Below, in pieces: positions 46,211 through 56,800 of a DNA stretch of 64,000 bases. Under the pieces are notes generated by a model. That model worked only from the letters and a program-made list of their open reading frames with translations. It had not been told where the DNA came from and searched no databases. The stretch is from the NCBI GenBank assembly GCA_000469685.2, contig LS997563.1:2624781-2688780 (forward strand). Direction: 5' to 3'. The stretch comes from Haemonchus contortus (lineage: Eukaryota; Nematoda; Chromadorea; Rhabditida; Trichostrongylidae). Each line of letters opens with the position of its first letter. Within the stretch, counting starts at the first letter, position 1. The translations under genes were made by a program, and so were the position numbers.

Positions 46211-48901
46211 ATGGCTAGTCATGCATCAACCGTAGATGATCCGGAAAAACACTTCCTGGGTAATCTCCTCGATGAGGATTCATGTTACAACACACCACTA
46301 AACCAAGGTGAATGTGTCCTTCCAATCGTCTATGCACTTTTTTTTCCTTTTTAGCGAAGTTTCCAGCTTCGCTTGTAATGTTTTTTGATGTAGTCTGCAT
46401 ATAAGCCTTTTTTGTGGCCGAGATGGGCTTTAGAGTAGTCCTAGGTTTCTTAAAAAGGCTATTCAAGTTATGAAGTGAAGCAGTCGAATCATCTATAATA
46501 TGGAAAAAAGGAGTATAGCTATCTTCGCTGTAGCGAGCTCACTGCAAAATTCGACGTGAATTGTGGTTAAAGTAATTCTTCTGTTTCAGGGTCCTCCTCA
46601 TCACCAGGGGCCATCCCTCCAGTCTCTGTCATCAGTGGAGTTGGACCAATCAGCACGAACAACTTGCTGAGATCATACTGGCCAGAACCACCTCCTCCGT
46701 ATTCTCCACCAATTCAAGTAAGTTCCGCGTACAAAACTATTACATGCCTGGAAGTTCAAGAGCCTTTCCTGAATCTCAGAAACAATGAAATTTTCCAGCC
46801 ACAGTGGTGCAGCACTGAATATCATCCGTTTCCAAAACCACCATCTTCCGACTTCCATATCCCAAGCGTAATCTCATTTTTGTTTATTTTATTTTTTCGT
46901 GTATTCGCATTGATTGAGGCGTCATCTGTTTGCGAAAATAGCTCGTTATCAATGTTTGTTTACTGATTGGAAATGTGTTTCTGTCAAATAGGAATTTCTA
47001 CCTCTTCCTAAACAAAAATGCGTCAAACACAAAGTTGAGTCGCTGGTAATTTAGGGGCAACCGACTTTCATCACTCAGCCCCAGATCCATCACCATCATC
47101 ACAATCTTCATCATCATACGCACACTCATAATGTGGTAAGATACCTTATATGTCTACTAATTCCATGCTCGTTCAGAATGATCCGCTCATTTCAGATTGA
47201 GAATCATCATCACTATCCCATTACTACCGTCCGAGTCCCCTCCCATGGCTATAGCGTCAATGTTTTAACAGAGAACCATCCCAAATTCACCAGTTATCAT
47301 GTAAACGACCATAACTATGCTCCGGTTGAAAGCGCAAGAAACGTGGAAAACGACTGCTTGAACGAGCCTTTCATTTCTAATACAACCATAACTTCTCTGA
47401 ACAAACCTGTTTTGAGGTTTGTATGTTTTTACTATTTTCGCAAAAAAAAATTCTTAAGAAGATATACGTCCCCATTTTACTTCCCTGATTCAACTTCGAA
47501 GTGTTTTTGTTTTTTAGTTACCGTGATGTTGCCGCTAAAATCGACCAAGGCAGTGGAGGCGATAGTAATTCAGCGGCGCAGGTACTTCCTATGATCATTA
47601 TTTTCCAAGCCTTCATAGTCCATAGCCGATAGAGCACAAGTTTTTTATCATACCGTTTCAGGGTAAAAGACTTCAGCCGCAGTCAGATTCGGACACCCGA
47701 TCGTGCTCTGCAAAAGCCCGCGATTTCGTCAATACTGAACATACCAAACAAAATCGTAACCATCGTGAGTTTGTTCAAAATGATCGCACGCAGTATTATT
47801 GTCCTTATTCTTAGGTGATCGCAAGTCCAAATCCGCTCAAGTGGTCGAGTTCCAGAAAATCACCAGGAAAAAGGTCCCAGTCAAGAAGGAAAAGGTACTG
47901 TTCAACATTCATAAAAGGATAAGAGGGCTCACTTGAATGTATCGACTTCTCAGATTACACGATGTGATTCTGCGAATGTGCTTGCAACTGAGAAAACATC
48001 GGCCGTAGATACTCCGGCGACAAAATATGAGGTATGTTGCTACATTGGCATACTCTGTGATGACAGAATTTCGCGGAATAGGCACTGAGTTTGCCTGCTT
48101 GGAAGTTGGGGATAGGAACGCTAGGCCTTACTGTGACGAAAGGGGTCGAAAACGTTTAAGGCTTGAAATTCACTATTAACCCTCATCTAGGCAGCGCGTT
48201 TTGAAGCCAATGTAGAAGTGCTAGAGCGCATTGAGATCGCAATAGTTTTATTGAAGGTGAAAGCTGCTGAATTAGCGACAACAGCGGCCAGTTTACGTGA
48301 TATCTGGGACATTTTTCATGCTTGCTGGGCCCCTTACTGCTTTTACCTTCAAATTCAAACCAAACCAAACCATGCAGTCGCAGAATGAGCTTCTGTGCTT
48401 CTCTTTTATGATGTTTCTCTGTCTATGTGAAGTATAATTTCAGGTTCTACAAAACTTGACTTCCAAACCTTTGAAGAGCAACTCCAGTGTTGAAAATATT
48501 CTCGTAACAAATCGCGAGAGAGGTAAGTTTCTGCAGTAATCCTCTCTTCAGCAAAAGTCTACTATTTTCGTGATTAAGAGCCGGTGAGAGCAACGATGGT
48601 CTACAACGAGAGATCGCGGTCCAGCTCTTTACTCCCAAGTATTTCATTTTAATTTTTTTTTCACCCAAAACAACTTCATAAAACTTGTTTGTTTTCTCGA
48701 GCTTTTGGTTCCATTCCCTTCTCAATTCAAGGAACTGGTCCTGGAACTGTGATTGACGTTGTAGCTCGTCCGAAACGCGCAGTTGATGTCGAGAAGAAGA
48801 AGCAGGCGCATGGCAACGCTGTAAATGCGGCGCAACAGAGAAGGCGCACTGTGCGTAAGCGAAGCGAATTCGGATGGATGGAAAGATCGGGTGACTTTTG
48901 A
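46211..48901 (+). CDS. unrecognised 421-residue protein with His-rich and basic regions
   Basis: Twelve exons with consistent phases: 46211-46307, 46590-46717, 46799-46867, 47055-47135, 47196-47416, 47518-47581, 47662-47764, 47815-47894, 47954-48031, 48191-48256, 48444-48522, 48702-48901. I do not recognise the family. In order one sees an acidic N-terminus, a Ser/Pro-rich stretch (RSYWPEPPPPYSPP), a His-rich block (IHHHHHNLHHHTHTHN), a mixed middle, a Lys/Arg-rich stretch (ITRKKVPVKKEK), a short possible helix (FEANVEVLERIEIAIVLLK) and a basic C-terminus (QQRRRTVRKR) ending SGDF. No signal peptide or membrane helix is seen, so a nuclear or cytosolic, largely disordered protein is likely. A TTTCAG lies 11 bases before the ATG. 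The last acceptor ends in GAG. The PPPPYSP motif could bind WW domains; that is inference. Confidence 0.72.
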
Positions 48902-49658
48902 AGCTTATTGTGTTAATATTAGCGGTTCTTTTCTGTTTTCAATGGCTCCGAGCCAAAATATCGTTCCTAATGTTCCAATTTAGTGGTCGTGGTTTCTCGC
49001 CTTACGTTTTGGATGGAATTCATATTCAAGTGGATTTTGAACCTTGTCGTCGATGTTTCTTTCCAAATTTATGACGTCATATCTTATAGGTTTGTTTTTC
49101 GCTGATTTTTATAGCGATTTCTCCTCAAGTGCAGTATGTATGCAACAATGCAATCCCTCATATGCATACTTGAACCGATCTAACCCGGTGTTTTATACAG
49201 TCTAGGCATCAAACATAAACATAGTCATAGTAGCATCGCCCTGAAGAGAAAAAATGGTTTGTAAAGGTTTTGTAGTGTAGAGCGGCTTTATATTACAGTC
49301 TACTATTATATTCATCGGAGTATAATTGTGGGAAATTTGCAGTAAAGACGGTGTTCATTTAAAGAAGTTTTGGTTTGTGCCAGATAAAAACCAGTTCTTG
49401 CAAGATCGGCGCTTTTTTGTCCAGACTACCATTGTGTTTCCCATGATTGGGAAACCGAGCTTCTTTAATGTCGAAGTCCCAAAAAACATTATTGTAGTTT
49501 TACTTCTATGACATATAAGAAATGAGCGTTACATTCAATAGAGCGAGCCGTTCAGATTTACTTGAAAATGCTGAATTTTCCTCGGCAGAACGTTTCTTTT
49601 AGAATGAATTCCAAATGCTAGTCTGATGATATCCTGTTTCAATGTATATCCTTGCAGT
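48902..49658. other. short intergenic region
   Basis: Nothing recognisable. The next gene is on the same strand 758 bases downstream, which is longer than typical nematode operon spacing. Confidence 0.4.
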
Positions 49659-51997
49659 ATGGCGCATCTGCTGGAATCGATACATTCTTCCGCGAGGCGC
49701 ATGTTGCTTTCTATGAACACTTCCGTTATGTAGGTTTCTTTTGTTTATTTATCTATTATTAATGTGGTATACCTAGTGAGAGCTGGCGAATTCCAGGATG
49801 TAATCAGTTAGTATCGCTTAATGTTCCACCATTCCTGAGCCAAATGGCTCAAGAATGGTGGAACATTAAATGAGGCTAACTAATTACGAAAACACCACGC
49901 TCTCTTCCACTGTTTATCCCTGTTTCAATAAGCTGTTTAGGAATAAAATTAGTCATGTTGGATCAGATTTTTGAAGTGTCATGTTATTTCCTTAAATTAG
50001 AAGCATTGCAGATCAGGGATCTCATCTATCCGCCAGTTAGATGTAAGACGCCTTCTCCGATCCCAAGAGCCCGAGGCGCTTTTGTGGGGCTTAGAAGAAA
50101 CCATAACATTGCCAACTACAGGTAAATTTCTCACCAGTTTCATCAGAATGAACGAGGTGTCGTGCAGCCCGAGCAGGTTTGCCATCATGCCTTCAATCTG
50201 AAAGGAGTTTGGCGTTCCGATTAACTGTTTCTTCATTTCAGGAGAAGAGGCCCTGCAACGGTTTCTGTGTGCGTCGAAGTGTCAAGACGCATACGGTGTT
50301 CTTGGGCTACAGGCTTCATGCACAGAAGAAGATGTCCGAAGGCATTACAAGAGGCTCAGTGCGCTTTTGAATCCTGAAAAGGTGTTGCTATTGTTCTAGC
50401 TGGTGTGGAGGCTTTCTGTTCCAGCATGTCTCTTACTTTGTATCGTTTTTTTTTTTACAGAACATGCTCGAGGGAGCAGAAGAAGCTTTCGAGTTGGTGA
50501 ACAAGGCATATCAGGCCATCTCGTCACCAGAAGCGCGTAAAACATATAACTTCACTCGCATCCATCCTTGCAAGAGTGACTTGGTGTGTAGCTTACTTCT
50601 TCAAATCTTCTCTATCCGTGATAATCCGGTGGAACTTTTTTTTCTGAATCAATATTTAGCAAAAAAATTCTTGATTGTTCAGCATCACGACATTGGTAAA
50701 CTGTGGGATCGTATTCGTGAACGGGTGGAGGAAGCTCGTAATTCTATGTATTGCGACTGTGGTCGACGTCATTCCAGAATCGCACTCGACATTCGTCCAA
50801 CCGAAGCACGTTACTGCCGTCGCTGCAAAACGCGTCATCCAGCAAGAGCGGTATCTCTCGAACTCTTGACGTTTGTCAAATATTTCATAGAAACTCTACC
50901 GATTAAAGTGCAAATTGTTTGTCGATGAAAGACATCCTTACTTTAAAAAAATATTTTCACTAAGAATTTTGGTATGGAAGCGATCGCTCCGTAGCCATAA
51001 CCATTACGGCTACTTTGCACTAAAGGGAATGTGAACTCCGAGATTTTCACTGTAATGGCAATCCATTACGATCTTTACTGCAGCATTGTCATTGACTCCA
51101 TCTTAACGAATTACTTTTAGTGATTTACTTTTGGCAAAATTGTGGAATAGAGGATAGTGCACTTTCATTTAAAAGAAGTAACGACCACCATTATACCCTT
51201 GATATGACGAAAGAGAACTGAACCTATGGGGACAGTGCTGTACATTATTTTGGAAACCAGATTTTGTAGCTTAGTGATTTTCATTTGTTAATGTTAGTAA
51301 TTGCAATGATTTTTACCCATCTTGTTTTTTTTTTTCAGAACGATATCTGGGTGGAGACCCGCCTCTGCGGACTTTTTTGGGTATACTTTACGTGCTGCGA
51401 TGGAATAGTATACGATATTACCGATTGGGCAACTTGTGAGGTAATAATCAAGTTCATCATTCATTGCCTTTGTAAAAGCTACATTTTATGCTATCCAATC
51501 TGATGATTATTTAGGTGAATTACTTAAAACATGTTCGACCAAATTCACACACTGTGCAGTATCGTCTTGTTTCTCCTGGTCGTTCATCAAGCGATGTTCC
51601 ATCACAGAAGCATCATAATGAGAAGCTGCGAGAGCTTGCCGATGTCGCAGAAGAACTGCGATTTGATTGGGGTTTGCCTTTTCGACTAATTATTATTTTT
51701 AAGCGATTAGTCCCTGTACCGGGCGAGCTCAGATTCTGAAATACGTCATGGGTCATGAGGTAGGCATGTGAATAGGATTATCTGTGACGGACAGCTTTTT
51801 TTGTTTGGTTTCTGAACAGAGGGCCTAACTTTTATCCGTAGCTGGTCTTTTTCCACTGTCTATACAATTTAAATATGATAATGTTGAAAGATTTAGGCCG
51901 TCCTGGACATGCACAGGTATCGTATTTGCCGTTAGAGCCGAGAGATGAGGACCGTTCCCGTCGTGCCGCAAATCGTCGTCAAAAGAAGTGGCGTTAA
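49659..51997 (+). CDS. DNAJC14-like J-domain protein with altered HPD motif
   Basis: Eight exons with consistent phases: 49659-49729, 50012-50121, 50242-50381, 50461-50583, 50683-50850, 51339-51440, 51515-51671, 51897-51997; 323 residues. The J-domain (residues about 75-145) reads [24 protein letters not shown] then ALLNPEKN and [15 protein letters not shown]. It is followed by the DNAJC14-type cysteine region ([23 protein letters not shown]) and the domain [11 protein letters not shown]...[16 protein letters not shown], exactly as in human DNAJC14 (an ER co-chaperone of Hsp70 for membrane receptors). The HPD tripeptide needed to stimulate Hsp70 is replaced by NPE. Human DNAJC14 is about 700 residues with N-terminal membrane helices; this protein lacks that half. 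The ATG is one base after TTGCAG, so trans-splicing is likely. Intron 1 holds a 25-bp hairpin. Confidence 0.86.
49818..49869. repeat. near-perfect 25-bp hairpin
   Basis: Left arm TTAATGTTCCACCATTCCTG... (49818-49842) and right arm (49845-49869) pair over 25 bases with one mismatch and a two-base loop. It sits in intron 1 of the DNAJC14-like gene. Confidence 0.9.
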
Positions 51998-52383
51998 TTT
52001 GCTAAAGTTCCCATCTGCTTCCAAAATCTAGTTTTGCACTAGCCTCTCATATTACTGGGAAAAAAACGCAGCCAACTTTTTTAGTACTCCGCTTTTAGTT
52101 TTGTCCTAGTTTATCACTATGAAAGGCCTGCATTATGAAGAACCATCGTAGATAATTTCAGCCCTCTAAATCCCTGTTGTTACCATAGCTTTATTCTTCA
52201 TATGCTCTCCATAACAACAAGAATCTGTCAATTTTCGGTATAATGCTTTACTTATGAATACCGTATTACGTTTTCAATTCCCTGCAGCTTCGCCCTTTTC
52301 GTTCCGTTGGGATCCAATTATGCGCTTATTTTCTGCTCTTATTCCCGTAAAATTACAATCGGCTCAATTGATATCACTTTGTA

Positions 52384-52484
52384 ATGACTTCTGATAACTG
52401 CCGTTGGCTTGCATTGATCCTATCATTATTGTTAAGTACCACTCTCAACGCTGAATGCAAACTTCCTAGAAGCAATTTTAAATG
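52384..52484 (+). CDS. possible first exon of a secreted protein
   Basis: The ATG at 52384 opens a signal-peptide-like sequence (MTSDNCRWLALILSLLLSTT) then LNAECKLPRSNFK and a good donor (GTACGT at 52485). I could not find a following exon in phase. The downstream region holds a SINE and then the convergent sphingomyelin-synthase gene. It may be the first exon of a small gene or a chance frame. Confidence 0.35.
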
Positions 52485-53004
52485 GTACGTAATGAGTTTC
52501 TGAACTAAGACGCCTCCGGTTTGCTGTTCGCATAATAATCCTGCATTTTGCTAGTTAGTTGAAGTCAGAAAATGCATTTGAACTCCAATTCATGTGAAGT
52601 TTCATTTCCGATAAAGTAGTTTTGTAGACTGTACAAAGACGATAAGAAAATTTATCAGAATCAATATCCCAGCATAAAGGAACCGTACTCGTACACGGGA
52701 TAACAGCTCGATTTTTAAGTTTTTCATATTTTTTTATCCGTGGTTATGACTGAGAGACGTTATTGTGTTTGCATTGGAGAGATAGTAACGAGTTTCGTTC
52801 CAAATGAACTCGGACAATACTAGATTACAAGCTAGTATTCATGATTTTGATGGATGTGAATGAGGCAGCGTACGTGGGTTGGCTATGCACGTAGCCGGGC
52901 GTTTATACTTAGCCAGCTTGTACGATGTGGCGTTTGGGCGTTACGGCTGCCAACGAGGTTAAGACAATTCTGCCCAAGATGCAGCGATGCACGATGAGCA
53001 TTTG

Positions 53005-53160
53005 TTATGAAAGATAGTCTTTTGATGTTAATCAATCCTGCTCGAAGGATGCGGATAAAAGGCTTGGTTGGCCTAGGCGGATATCGATCCGGGGTTCGAA
53101 CCCGTGACCATCCAGGTGTGTTAGTAGGCCACTTGCCACTGCGCCACCTCCGCCCATCTA
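53005..53160 (-). mobile_element. tRNA-derived SINE, well-preserved head (minus)
   Basis: Minus strand from about 53155: GGGCGGAGGTGGCGCAGTGG, then AAGTGGCC, the B-box GGGTTCGAACCCC, CGGATCGATATCCGCC, AGGCCAACCAAGCC, and then the tail (GGATTGATTAACATC) after a large internal deletion. This is the copy closest to a functional tRNA in A- and B-box sequence. Confidence 0.8.
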
Positions 53161-53819
53161 TTCTGACGAAGGAATGCATGAGAGATTTGTAATGCACAAG
53201 GTCTTGCATTGTCCCAGTTCATTTGAAATATCACATAATACAACTGTGAGATTCGCTTGATAACAAGTTGTTTGGAAATTTCCTTTTGGGAGAAAAATGA
53301 GCTGACTAGAGAAAAAAAACAACAAATGCGATGACTCTTAAGAGATTCTGCTAGGGTTCAAGATGTTTCCTATAAATTGATAGCAGAAGAAGTTTTGTAC
53401 TTTTCTTACGTATCTTACGCATCATGAGATGGATGTGTGATGGGAGTTCCATTCTGCTCACGGCGTACCGCGAGTCTTTGCTAGTTGTCTCACCGCGCGA
53501 CCATAACCTCATGAATGCTCTCTATTTCCCACACAGATTAACAAATTTGGAAATCGCAAAGTTTGAAAACGTCAAATGAAGTGGGATGTCGCCGCCCGCT
53601 TACTTTCACAAAAACATCAATAGTAGCTAAAAGTTGGAAACCCGATTTGTAGCCATCATTACGAGGAACAGGTATAATCCCTATGTAAAAAATGAGGTCC
53701 TATGTCACAAACATATCTACATCTAGAAATCACCGATCTCAATGAGAACAACTGAATGTGATTACTGTTGGCATAGTTGTAAGGGACCATGGAAAAGTGT
53801 AGAATTCATGGAACCCGAT

Positions 53820-56800
53820 TCAGTAAAGTCGACGGCGCATCTTCTGAGGGCAACTGCTGGGCCATTCGAGTCGATTGTGGAAGGCATGAGGTGGTGGAGC
53901 ATCTTTTTCAAAGTATGGCACCACTTTAGCCCACCATGACCTGCAGAAGAGTGGGGTTCATTCTCAGAAAGGGATTGAACAGGCAATAAGGAACTTACCA
54001 CGACAGTATGTTCTTTTCCAGGCTATTTTCGTGATAAGAGACCATGAGAGCATGGTATTCCATGAAAACTCTTGTGGATACTGTGTACCTGAAAACAAGC
54101 GGGGTTGTAAGTGACTAATCCTCCCGAACCTATAATATCTTAGCTTTGAATATTTCATTTTCACCGAAGCTTTTTGTTACTAACAAGATAAATGATAAAA
54201 GATAAAGTTGGTTCGATCAGTCCTGTTTTTGAGATGGGCCTCGCATCCGACTTCCGTTCAGAATCGTATTGGCGGTTTAATAATGAGAGAAGCGGAGGTG
54301 TAAAGGCGAGTGGCTCACTATTATATACACATGTTCCAGGGATCGATGTGCACTCAGGCCAACAAATATTCAACCTTCGATACTGGTATGCCCGGGAGAG
54401 TAAAAGCACTGACTTGTGCATTACGACTCTGACTGGAAGTCTGGCACATCCCAGAAGCGGAATTGGTTTACTCTAAAGAATATTTGGACTTCATTCCAGC
54501 TCAATGAACTGAGCGCATAGCAGAATCTCAGATTCCTCCTCTCTCATTTTGGCCTCATAAATGAACACGTGTTTTTGAACTCGAGCCATATAGCTTTGTT
54601 GAGTCGAGCGTGGAGGTCAAGCTGTAATCTCCATAAAGGCACAGTTTACGATAAAATGGTTTCTGAGATTTCCCCCATAGGGTGAATTCAGGTCCCCTCG
54701 CATACCATATCTGGCATTATTAGATCGGAAAACGACTTAGTTAGGGAGTTATAAAGGCTCAAAGGTTGCACCGCGTGTATCCTCGGACGAGTTTCACCAC
54801 CATTGTAGAGGTTGCACCTACCACAAGGGAGCCCATGTAGGAAGTTCAACAGCTTGTCATGACCCATAGCGACAGTAAAAAACAGTTCTGTACAGCCCTG
54901 GCTTGATGGAGTCAGCTCTTTGTGCAATTGCAACAACAGAAGTATCGTCCAGATACCCCTTCCATGTTATTTTCGTCAAGGTAATCTCGTCCAACCTCTA
55001 TTTTCGTTACATTTAAGTAGCTATATTTTCTCGAAATCGGCGAATGCTCTCCCTTTCTTCACTATAGATGAATTATTCTCAATCTATGTATATTTTCGCT
55101 TTTTGAATGAAAAGGATGCCGCAGAATTATCATGAACTGGGCCTTTAAGCCTTGTGATGAGACATGGGAACTCTATAAATGACTAGCTTTTTGAAAGTGA
55201 ATCACCAAAGCGATACGAATGTCTCCCCGTGTGCTGACAATGGTCTGATAGTAACCGTGCCAGGAACTGACTCATGGCAAACAGAAACTACTTGGTGTTG
55301 ATGTATAGATCTCTGCTCTGTTTACTGAGTGACTGGGGGTTGCCGGTAATTGTCAGGAGTGCCGTTGTGATCAATGATCTTTGCTGCAGCCTGGGTAAGA
55401 CCGCCTTTGAGAATCGGCGACAAATCATATTTTTAATCATTAATTCAGTGAGAGAAGTGAGTCACTGGATACCTGCACAAATAGACCTTTCAAGGTAGCT
55501 ACGAATAACAAATGTCTAATCAGAAAAGAGCAGCTGGCGACACAAAAATCATAGATCAAACAAATTCCGCAGCGATATACTTGAAAGAGCCTTACATAGA
55601 ACTTCGTTTTTGGATTACTAGCCAGAATAGTAGTAAAGTTAGAAGTTGGACGAGAATGTGACGACAAATGTTACATGGAAGGGGTACTAAGAAGACGAGC
55701 TCTCCAAATGTGGCATACAGCTGGCTACAGTAAGATGGTGTAACGTGTGCGTCCCGGTCAGAATGATGCAATCCCCATAGCCTCTACCACACCGTGGAAA
55801 CTCGTCCGGTTTGGGGTGTGTACGTCAGGTAAGCTTGTTTCAGGGGGCTTACTACGCCCCAACTAGGCAGTTTTTCAACCCAACAGGGTTCAGCTTGCGC
55901 TATCTTTAGGTGTCACAGATCCATCCTAGAGAAAAATCCCAGTAGCAATTTTTATCATGAACTGCGCCCTTGATGACGTCAAGCTTCATTAATTGTCATC
56001 AGCTCCTTTCAATGCAGACTAATCTCGTCAAATACTCACCCTAGGAGAACATCGATTGTGTAATGCTTTCGAGCAAATAGAATAGCCAGTACAGCCATGA
56101 CAGCCAGCATATTCAACATGTGCGAAAGGGGCTGAAAATAGGAATTCTTTTGCAACGCCGAGCTCAAGCTCGTAGTAGGTTGGAACATGACATCGGGGCA
56201 TTGGGGGGCTGCGCAGTGCTAGCTTCCCTGCCCCTGAGCAGCAGATCACGATCTCCACCCCTCTCAGGGTTCAAAATCCAAAGGGATATGTAGAGATGTC
56301 TACGATTTTTAGATATTTGAATCCCTTTTCTATACATCCCAGTTTCGAATTAACCCCTTCTCATTCACAATTCATGGCTCACACTGGTTCGTAAATCAGC
56401 ATTAATTCAAAAAAAAAAAAAGATCAGCATCTATGTAATAGAATGGATCAGCAGACTAGCTGCAAGATGTAAAACATGGATACGGCAACTAAAATATAAA
56501 ATCGTACCTTCAACTTCTTTGGAGCATAATATTTGAAGGTATAGAAGGACGTGAAAATTGTCAGCGTATGACCGGATACAATCAGGTCGCCGCAAAGTTC
56601 TCGAGGACGTAGTTGCTGAAAGTATAGGATTGAGCTCGGAATTCCACGGAAATCCATTAAAGTGGGCAATCTCTTTTTTTTTCTTCCGAGAGACCTATTC
56701 TGAACCGATGAAGTGTGGCCAAATAGCCAAGATATGGTATTTGGTTCATCACCCATATCACCCATATGATAGAGGGAAGTAAAAGGCAGAGTGCGATCTA

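Noticed and set aside
46211..51997. An operon of the 421-residue gene and the DNAJC14-like gene.
   Set aside because: The 758-base gap is larger than usual nematode operon spacing, and the acceptor alone does not separate SL1 from SL2.
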